5,272 bases of DNA from the NCBI GenBank assembly GCA_028819955.1, contig JAPPKP010000163.1, positions 1 through 5,272 of the forward strand, given 5' to 3'. How positions within the stretch are numbered: the first letter of the stretch is position 1; every line of letters starts with the position of its first letter. The position numbers and the translations under genes are program-made. The notes under the pieces are model-generated. The model saw nothing but the letters and a program-made list of their open reading frames with translations. It was not told the DNA's origin and did no database searches. Shown here piece after piece: positions 1 through 4,602 of this stretch. Source of the DNA: Rhodospirillaceae bacterium. Lineage in GTDB: Bacteria; Pseudomonadota; Alphaproteobacteria; UBA828.

Positions 1-1278
1 CTGGATGGCGCGGACGATGTTGTGCTCGGCCACCCGCACCGCGTCGTCGGCGATCTGCTCCACGCTGCGGCCGAACTCTGCGGCCAACGCTCCGAAGGCG
101 CCCAGGGCAAGCTCGGGATCGACGTCCATGCGGCCGCCGAGGAAGGTGTCCGCGAGCACGGTGCCTCGGACGAGATGCGCGTCGGTGATCGTGGGCTCCG
201 TGCCGCCTCGCCGGTAGCAGGCGGGGCCTGGCTCCGCGCCGGCGGAGCGGGGGCCGACCCGCAGCATGCCGCCGTCGTCGCGCCAGACGATCGAGCCCCC
301 GCCCGCGCCCACAGTCACGATGTCGAGCACAGGAATGCGGATGGGGAGCCCGTCGATATCGGCATCGCTGGTCAGCACCGGCGTGCCGCCCTGCACCAGG
401 CAGACGTCGGTGCTGGTACCCCCCATGTCGAAGGTGATGAGGTCGCGGTAGCCCGAGCGCCCGGCCTGGCGGATCGCGCCCATCACGCCCGCCGCCGGCC
501 CCGAGTAGAGCGAGGTGATGGCGTTGCCGGCCATGCCGCTCGCGGGCAGGCGTCCGCCGTTCGATTGCATCAGGCTGAAACGGCCCGCGAACCCCCTCTC
601 GTCCAGCGCGCGCTCGAACTCCCCGAGATAGCGGTCGATGACCGGCTGCACGTAGGCCGCGAGCGTTGTGGTCGAGGCGCGCTCGTACTCGCGAAACTCG
701 CGGGTCACGTCGCTGGAGAACGTGATCCCGAGGTCGGGAAAGCGTTCGGCCACCATCGCCGCCACGCGCCGCTCGTGGGCGGGGTTGGCGTAGCTGTTCA
801 GGAAGCAGATCGCGACGGACTCGTGGCCGCCGCCCTGCAGCGCTTGGGCGATGCGTTGCCGCGCCGCCGCCTCGTCGAGGGCGATGACCACCTCGCCCTG
901 CGGCCCGATGCGCTCGGGAATCTCGAAGGTGTCGCGGCGCGGCACCACCGGCTCGGGCTTCCGGTAGTGGATGTCGTAGATCGAGCGCCGGCTCTGCCGC
1001 TGCAGCGCGAGCAGGTCGCGGAATCCCTCGGTCGCAAAGAACGCGACCTTGGCGCCCTTGCGCTCCAGCACCGCGTTGGTGGCGACGGTCGAGCCGTGCA
1101 CGAGGTCGCCGGTGGCGGCCAGCGCGAGACCCGACTCGTCCAGCGCTGCGATGGCGCCGCGGTGGGGTGCGGGCGGCGTGCTCGGCACCTTGGTGATGCG
1201 CACGCCGTCCTTCTCGAAGGCGACGAGATCGGTGAACGTGCCGCCGACCTCCACCCCCACCCGAACGGTTTTGCTCAT
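1..1278 (-). CDS. hyuA: Hydantoinase A / 5-oxoprolinase family subunit, N-terminal 426 residues (3' end cut by window)
   Basis: This is a member of the HyuA/OplA family. These ATP-dependent cytosolic enzymes open lactam or imide rings (hydantoins, 5-oxoproline, caprolactam), usually with a HyuB partner. The ATG at 1278 gives the typical beginning, with GVEVGGTFTD at residues 8-17 (phosphate loop of the ASKHA fold). HGSTVATNAVLERKG follows at 61-75, and the second domain carries SGPAAGVMGA (259-268), DMGGTSTDV (284-292), GAGGGSI (324-330) and GPRSAGAEPGPACY (342-355). The family is usually near 680-700 residues, so about 60% is present and the rest lies past the left edge. The Asp usual before the glycine pair is Glu10. 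It is the third gene of the leftward unit, 132 nt after the hydrolase. Its own ATG lacks a good Shine-Dalgarno sequence and overlaps the stop of a mini-ORF (ATGA). The family call is firm; the substrate cannot be told from sequence. Confidence 0.93.
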   Translation of the reverse strand, partial: MSKTVRVGVEVGGTFTDLVAFEKDGVRITKVPSTPPAPHRGAIAALDESGLALAATGDLVHGSTVATNAVLERKGAKVAFFATEGFRDLLALQRQSRRSIYDIHYRKPEPVVPRRDTFEIPERIGPQGEVVIALDEAAARQRIAQALQGGGHESVAICFLNSYANPAHERRVAAMVAERFPDLGITFSSDVTREFREYERASTTTLAAYVQPVIDRYLGEFERALDERGFAGRFSLMQSNGGRLPASGMAGNAITSLYSGPAAGVMGAIRQAGRSGYRDLITFDMGGTSTDVCLVQGGTPVLTSDADIDGLPIRIPVLDIVTVGAGGGSIVWRDDGGMLRVGPRSAGAEPGPACYRRGGTEPTITDAHLVRGTVLADTFLGGRMDVDPELALGAFGALAAEFGRSVEQIADDAVRVAEHNIVRAIQ

Positions 1279-1325
1279 GCGTGCCCGCGAGCGCTCTCGC
1301 CCGTGTCGGTCGGGGGCGGTGTCAT
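1275..1325 (-). CDS. Possible 16-codon leader peptide overlapping the hyuA start
   Basis: This short frame encodes MTPPPTDTGESARGHA. Its ATG (1325-1323) has a GGGAG ribosome binding site at 1333-1337, 7 nt away, better than anything in front of hyuA. Its TGA (1277-1275) overlaps the hyuA ATG as ATGA, the classic arrangement for translational coupling. It resembles no protein family I know, and its peptide may be irrelevant: the act of translating it could deliver ribosomes to hyuA. It may also be chance, because such short frames are common in GC-rich DNA. Confidence 0.3.
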   Translation of the reverse strand: MTPPPTDTGESARGHA

Positions 1326-1372
1326 GGCGGCTCTCCCTGTCGGCGGGTGCGGTCGCTACAAGAGCACGCCAT
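1322..1372 (-). CDS. Possible upstream 16-codon mini-ORF, coupled by ATGA to the next one
   Basis: This frame encodes MACSCSDRTRRQGEPP. Its TGA (1324-1322) overlaps the ATG of the following mini-ORF in another ATGA. The only purine-rich sequence before its ATG is GCGGGG, which lies within the right arm of an inverted repeat (1375-1410). The Cys-Ser-Cys stretch recalls cysteine-bearing leader peptides, but this is weak evidence. Support is the arrangement only, so it could easily be chance. Confidence 0.2.
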   Translation of the reverse strand: MACSCSDRTRRQGEPP

Positions 1373-1374
1373 GC

Positions 1375-1410
1375 CCCGCAAGGAAACGTGGCCCCGGCGA
1401 AAACTGCGGG
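1375..1410 (-). repeat. Inverted repeat directly after the hydrolase stop codon
   Basis: On the minus strand CCCGCA (1410-1405) and TGCGGG (1380-1375) form perfect 6-bp arms around a 24-nt loop, starting at the base after the hydrolase TGA. No run of T follows, so it does not look like a Rho-independent terminator. It could be an intercistronic stem-loop affecting mRNA stability or access to the mini-ORF start at 1372. Arms of this length also arise by chance in GC-rich DNA. Confidence 0.3.
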
Positions 1411-2427
1411 TCAGCTTGCGAGTAGCTCCGCGACGCAGCCGTTGAGGAACGTCATGAAGTCACTGCCCTCGCGGCTCGGCGACGCCACGCAGTGGCCCCA
1501 GGCCGACTCGTAGGGGCGAAGATCGGCGGCCGGCATGTGCTCCGCCTCGATGGCGTTGTCCTCGGGCGGGAAGTAGAGGTCGGTCGTGCAGGGAACCAGG
1601 ATCGCCCGTGCCCGGATGGCGCCGAGCGCGCGTTCGAAGTCGCCTCCATAGCGCTCGTTGGCGCTGATGTCGCCGAGCTGCCAGGTGCGGAGCTTGGCCA
1701 GCAGGTCGTTGGCGTCCCACGCGAGGTGATCGTTTTCCCAGTCGGCCAGCAGCTCCGACCAAGTCTCGAAGCCGAGCTCGCGGTGCAGCCGCTCACGATA
1801 GAAGGTCTGCGAGTATGCCCAGCCTGCGTAGACCCGCGCGAACGCCTTAAGGCCCGCCTCGGGCAGAGCGGTGTAGTCGCCGCCCGCGAACGCACTATCG
1901 GCCAGGAGCGCCGCCTTTACCCCCTCAAGAAACACCTTGTTGTGCGGGGAGGTACGTGCCGAGGCGCAGAACGGCAGGATGGCGTCCACCATGTCGGGAT
2001 ACTGCGCGCCCCACTGATAGGACTGGCAGCCCGCCATCGACCACCCCATCACGAGTGCGATGCGCTCGACGCCGAGCGCCTCGGTCAGCAGCCGGTGCTG
2101 GCAGGCGACGTTGTCGTGGAGGGTCACGACGGGAAAGCGCGGGCCGTCGAAGGGCGCAGGCGTGTTGCTCGGCGACGACGAGAGGCCATTGCCGAACATG
2201 TTGATCGAGACGATGAAGTAGCGCTCAGGGTCGAGCGCCGGCAGCCCCCTGACGTAACCCTCGTTGCGGACGTGCGTGCCCGTGTAGAACGTGGGCATGA
2301 CGATCGCGTTGTCGCCGCGCGCGTTCAGCGAGCCCCAGGTCTCGTAGGCGAGCATCGCGCCCGGCAGCGTGGCGCCGGATTGCAGCGTTACGTCGCCGAG
2401 CTCGAACCGTTGGTAGTCGGCTGCCAC
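1411..2427 (-). CDS. Alpha/beta hydrolase of the MetX (homoserine O-acyltransferase)-like superfamily, substrate unknown
   Basis: This is a cytosolic alpha/beta-hydrolase fold protein of 338 residues related to MetX acyltransferases, but probably not a methionine biosynthesis enzyme. The nucleophile elbow is GWSMAGCQ (128-135) with Ser130. Asp283 in PCTTDLYFPP and His312 in SAWGHCVASP complete a likely triad. The N-terminal part (YETWGSLN, 28-35) follows the MetX plan. The MetX signature GSTGP is absent; the matching stretch is INMFGNGLSSSPSNTP (75-90). The elbow is GWSMAG rather than GGSMGG, and GHD is replaced by GHC. I chose the GTG at 2427 because it lies 23 nt after the ligase stop and has GAGGA 9 nt upstream. 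The frame stays open further upstream, but only inside the ligase gene, where the encoded residues look like antisense-type noise. Function could be an esterase, amidase or acyltransferase for an intermediate of the cluster. Confidence 0.85.
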   Translation of the reverse strand: MAADYQRFELGDVTLQSGATLPGAMLAYETWGSLNARGDNAIVMPTFYTGTHVRNEGYVRGLPALDPERYFIVSINMFGNGLSSSPSNTPAPFDGPRFPVVTLHDNVACQHRLLTEALGVERIALVMGWSMAGCQSYQWGAQYPDMVDAILPFCASARTSPHNKVFLEGVKAALLADSAFAGGDYTALPEAGLKAFARVYAGWAYSQTFYRERLHRELGFETWSELLADWENDHLAWDANDLLAKLRTWQLGDISANERYGGDFERALGAIRARAILVPCTTDLYFPPEDNAIEAEHMPAADLRPYESAWGHCVASPSREGSDFMTFLNGCVAELLAS

Positions 2428-2450
2428 GTCGCGGCGTCCTCGCCCGCGCT

Positions 2451-3869
2451 CTAGTAGAGCCGCAGGTACTCCTGCACCTCCCAGTCCGTGACCGTCTGGT
2501 GGTAGCGCTCCCACTCGTCGACCTTGTAGCGCAACCAGGAGGTCATCATCTGGGGGCCGAGCACCTCGGCCGCCAGCGGGTCGTCGCGCAGGATCTCCGT
2601 CGCTTCGAGCAGGTGCCGCGGCAGGCGCTGCCCGCCACTGGCCAGGATCTCTTCGTGGGTGAGGTCGTAGAGGTCCTTGTTCAGCGGCGGGCCGGGGTCG
2701 ATCTTCTTCATCACGCCTTCGACGCACGCCGCAGTGGTCATGCCGAGCGCGAGGTACGGGTTCATGCACAGGTCGGACGCCCGGTTCTCGATGCAGAAGC
2801 GGTTCTGCGGCATGCGCAGCATGGCGGAGCGGTTGTTGTTGCCGTAGGTCATGTGAGTGGGCGCCCAGGTCACGGTGCCGCCCTCGAAGCCGCCGACCCT
2901 GGCCACCAGTCCGTTGTAGGAGTTGACGGTCGTGGCGGTAAGTGCGGTGAGCGCGCCGCCGTGGCGCAGCAGCCCGCCGATCGCGTGGTACGCCTCATCG
3001 GACCAGCCCGACTCGTCGTTTCCGAAGACATTGGCTCCCGGATTGTCGACCCGCTGCATCGAGTAGTTGATGTGCGCGCCCGAGCGCCAGTCGCCGGTGG
3101 TGGGCTTTGGCATGTAGGTGGCGAAGAGCCCCTGTTGCTTGGCGATCTCCTTCAGCAGCACGCGCAGGAACACCAGCCGGTCGGCCATGCCCACGAGGTG
3201 CGTGTAGCCGAAATCGAGCTCGATCTGCGAGTAGGCGCCCTCGCAGACCACATCCTTCAGCCCCCAGCCGAGGTCTTCGAGGATGTCGATGACCGCACTG
3301 ACAAACCCCAAGGAATCGATCGAATACTCGACGTCATAGCCGAACGCCTGGCGTCTCGGCCGCAAGCCTTCGCCGGGGAGCGGGTCGTCGTCGAAGGCCT
3401 TGACCGGCTTGCCGTCCTTCCAGCGCATCACGATGAACTCGGGCTCGATTCCCGCGAAACCTGTAAATCCCTTCGCCGCGGTATCGGCGATCACGCGCTT
3501 GAGAATCTGTCGGGGGCACATGTTGTAGGGTGCGTCCTCCCACCAGAGATCCGCGAACATCCACGCACAGGTGCGATCCCAGGGGCAGATGACCAGCGAA
3601 TCGATGTCCGGCACCGGGATCTGGTCGGGATCGGCCGCGCCGAGCTCGGGCACGAAGGAGACCGAGTGCACGGCGAACTGCGGCCCCTTGCCCATGCACA
3701 GGTTTTCGAACTCGCTGATCGGCACCGGCTTGGTCTTGGGCAGTCCGTGCATGTCGATCCAGCAAGAGAAGACGTAGCGGACCCCCGCTTCGACGAGCTT
3801 CGCGTGCTCCTCGCGGACGCGTTCGACGTCGGGCAGCGCCTCGGCCAAGCTTCCTGGAATCGCAGTCAT
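2451..3869 (-). CDS. Glutamine synthetase-like gamma-glutamyl ligase (GlnT/GMAS/PuuA-like family)
   Basis: This 472-residue, probably cytosolic protein has a beta-grasp domain (FSCWIDMHGLPKTKPVPI, 34-51) and a GS catalytic domain. ATP and metal sites are kept: Glu142 and Glu144 in GIEPEF, Glu210 and Glu217 in CEGAYSQIELDF, His266, Arg347 and Arg352 in NNNRSAMLRMP, and Glu361 and Arg363 in IENR, followed by NPYLAL (370-375). The glutamate pocket differs from GlnA: the GDNGSGMHCH motif of enteric GlnA is GDWRSGAHIN (259-268), and NSYKRL is NSYNGL (316-321), losing the arginine that grips the substrate carboxylate. This suggests an amine-modifying ligase, such as gamma-glutamylmethylamide, polyamine or anilide synthetases, or a carboxylate substrate other than glutamate. 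The ATG at 3869 has GGGAGG at 3880-3885, 10 nt upstream. It is the first gene of the leftward unit, 23 nt before the hydrolase. Family is certain; the substrate is not. Confidence 0.93.
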   Translation of the reverse strand: MTAIPGSLAEALPDVERVREEHAKLVEAGVRYVFSCWIDMHGLPKTKPVPISEFENLCMGKGPQFAVHSVSFVPELGAADPDQIPVPDIDSLVICPWDRTCAWMFADLWWEDAPYNMCPRQILKRVIADTAAKGFTGFAGIEPEFIVMRWKDGKPVKAFDDDPLPGEGLRPRRQAFGYDVEYSIDSLGFVSAVIDILEDLGWGLKDVVCEGAYSQIELDFGYTHLVGMADRLVFLRVLLKEIAKQQGLFATYMPKPTTGDWRSGAHINYSMQRVDNPGANVFGNDESGWSDEAYHAIGGLLRHGGALTALTATTVNSYNGLVARVGGFEGGTVTWAPTHMTYGNNNRSAMLRMPQNRFCIENRASDLCMNPYLALGMTTAACVEGVMKKIDPGPPLNKDLYDLTHEEILASGGQRLPRHLLEATEILRDDPLAAEVLGPQMMTSWLRYKVDEWERYHQTVTDWEVQEYLRLY

Positions 3870-3907
3870 TGGGTGTTTGCCTCCCAGCGTGCCAAGTGAT
3901 GGGGATG

Positions 3908-3917
3908 TCGAATTCGA
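3908..3917. repeat. 10-bp perfect palindrome in the divergent intergenic region
   Basis: TCGAATTCGA is its own reverse complement and lies in the predicted 5' leader of the ligase mRNA. The flanks (GATG on the left, TGC on the right) extend the symmetry only imperfectly. It may be an operator half of a larger site or chance. Confidence 0.25.
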
Positions 3918-3941
3918 TGCAGCGCTTCGCCTAAGCTAAAG

Positions 3942-3957
3942 AATCAGAAATGTGATT
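3942..3957. promoter_or_regulatory. Candidate Lrp/AsnC operator (AT-rich inverted repeat)
   Basis: AATCA (3942-3946) and TGATT (3953-3957) are perfect arms around GAAATG, a 16-bp AT-rich dyad in otherwise GC-rich DNA. Lrp-family proteins bind AT-rich palindromes of about 15 bp, and the regulator gene starts 96 bp to the right. The site would sit just downstream of the predicted leftward transcription start, a position suited to repression. Assignment is from symmetry and location only. Confidence 0.35.
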
Positions 3958-3962
3958 GACCA

Positions 3963-3990
3963 TTGTTGCCGATTCCGCACATTATACATT
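3963..3990 (+). promoter_or_regulatory. Weak candidate promoter for the regulator-oxygenase unit
   Basis: TTGTTG (3963-3968) and TACATT (3985-3990) are 16 bp apart. Another choice of -35 is TTGACC (3956-3961), but its spacing to the AT-rich block is poor. The block ATTATACATT is shared with the leftward -10, so the two promoters would overlap face to face and polymerase binding one way would exclude the other. A start near 3997 would give a leader of about 57 nt before the ATG at 4054. Confidence 0.25.
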
Positions 3991-4011
3991 ACTCGTTGAG
4001 GATATGGCAAC
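3965..4011. repeat. Paired half-sites GTTGCC...GGCAAC flanking the -10 region
   Basis: Perfect 6-bp inverted arms at 3965-3970 and 4006-4011 are separated by 35 bp. Their centres are 41 bp apart, close to four helical turns, so both would face the same side of the DNA. They bracket the shared -10 block, and the right arm overlaps the leftward -35. This would suit a looping or multimeric regulator such as an Lrp-family octamer, though six-base arms are short enough to be chance. Confidence 0.3.
3981..4010 (-). promoter_or_regulatory. Sigma70-type promoter for the ligase-hydrolase-hyuA unit
   Basis: On the minus strand a perfect TATAAT (3986-3981) lies 18 bp after TTGCCA (4010-4005), which matches the TTGACA consensus at five of six bases. 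The start point would be near 3974, giving a ligase mRNA leader of about 105 nt. This is the strongest promoter match in the gap and sits in its only AT-rich stretch. Confidence 0.6.
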
Positions 4012-4023
4012 GTCTGCCGCGCT

Positions 4024-4038
4024 CACCGCCCGGCGGTG
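4024..4038. repeat. GC-rich 7-bp palindrome just before the regulator's ribosome binding site
   Basis: CACCGCC and GGCGGTG are perfect inverted arms around a single C. The element ends 2 bp before the AGGAG (4041-4045) that serves the ATG at 4054. It could be an operator for autoregulation, or a short RNA hairpin (6 bp with a 3-nt loop) in the regulator mRNA that influences ribosome access. It also contains a GTG at 4036 that is in frame with the regulator but is the less likely start. Confidence 0.4.
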
Positions 4039-4053
4039 CCAGGAGCAGAGCAC

Positions 4054-4578
4054 ATGTCCCGACCCACGCTGCAGGCGCTTCAGGCGGCGAACGCCGACGG
4101 CAACGTCTCGCCGCTCGCGTCGCCTGACGACGATCTCAACCGGCAGATCATCCGCCTGCTCCAGGACGACGGACGCGCGGCCTATGACGAGATCGGGCTG
4201 AAGCTCGGCGTCTCGGGCGGGACGGTCCGCAATCGCGTCACCCGCATGCGCGAGGCGGGCATGCTCCGCATCGTGGCGGTGGTCGACCCGGTGGTTGCCG
4301 ATTACGAGTCCGACGCGATGCTCGGCATCAAGGCTGCGTCGGGAGTCGCGCCCACCGCAATCGCGCAGCGGCTCGATCTCCACCACGCCGTCGTCTACGT
4401 CATGTGGGTCAGCGGCCGCTTCGACCTGCTGGTCGAGGTCGTGTGCGACGAGGAAACCGAGCTCGCGAGCTTCCTGAACGATTATATCCACGGTCAGCCC
4501 GATATCGCGCACGTCGAGGTCATGACTCGGCTCGGCATGTTCAAGAACCAGTTCCTGCTCAAGCGCAACGTGCCCTAG
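4054..4578 (+). CDS. Lrp/AsnC-family transcriptional regulator
   Basis: This is a 174-residue DNA-binding protein of the Lrp/AsnC family. These regulators assemble into dimers to octamers and respond to amino acids or related metabolites. About 25 polar residues precede a winged helix-turn-helix at roughly 26-76 (DDDLNRQIIRLLQDDGR, then the recognition region SGGTVRNRVTRMREAGML, 54-71). The RAM effector domain spans about 85-165 and includes VSGRFDLLVEVVCDEE (119-134) and the beta-strand IAHVEVMTRL (151-160). The ATG at 4054 is favoured because AGGAG ends 8 nt before it; an in-frame GTG at 4036 would add six residues but has no comparable site. It is transcribed away from the ligase unit and 24 nt before the oxygenase gene, so it likely controls both and perhaps itself. 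The effector ligand is unknown, but the neighbours point to an amine or amino acid. Confidence 0.93.
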   Translation: MSRPTLQALQAANADGNVSPLASPDDDLNRQIIRLLQDDGRAAYDEIGLKLGVSGGTVRNRVTRMREAGMLRIVAVVDPVVADYESDAMLGIKAASGVAPTAIAQRLDLHHAVVYVMWVSGRFDLLVEVVCDEETELASFLNDYIHGQPDIAHVEVMTRLGMFKNQFLLKRNVP

Positions 4579-4602
4579 CCCGGCACTCTGACGGAGGCCG
4601 CC

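Noticed and set aside
1375..1410. Rho-independent terminator after the hydrolase
   Set aside because: The stem has only 6 bp with a 24-nt loop and no T-run follows on the minus strand, so read-through to hyuA is more likely.
22..1425. Long plus-strand open frame opposite hyuA (467 codons)
   Set aside because: It lies antisense to a clear HyuA reading frame, and its translation is low-complexity and rich in Arg, Ala, Val and His. GC-rich third positions leave such antisense frames open.
2428..2769. N-terminal extension of the hydrolase frame into the ligase gene
   Set aside because: The extension overlaps conserved ligase C-terminal sequence and reads as Arg/Pro/Ala-rich noise. The GTG at 2427 with its ribosome site explains the start.
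2499..3899. Long plus-strand open frame opposite the ligase gene (466 codons); similar ones at 1492-2454
   Set aside because: No domain or motif is visible, and the opposite strand encodes well-conserved families. Treated as a compositional shadow.
3931..3963. 10-codon upstream ORF (MVNHISDSLA) in the ligase mRNA leader
   Set aside because: It begins about 11 nt after the predicted transcription start, has no clear ribosome site, and does not contact the ligase start. Likely chance.
4005..4018. Possible sigma54 promoter (TGGCA...TGCC)
   Set aside because: The GG and GC elements are 8 bp apart where sigma54 promoters need 10, and the match is better explained as the leftward -35.
4036..4053. 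GTG at 4036 as the regulator start
   Set aside because: It is embedded in the palindrome and has no Shine-Dalgarno sequence at proper distance, whereas the ATG at 4054 has AGGAG 8 nt upstream.
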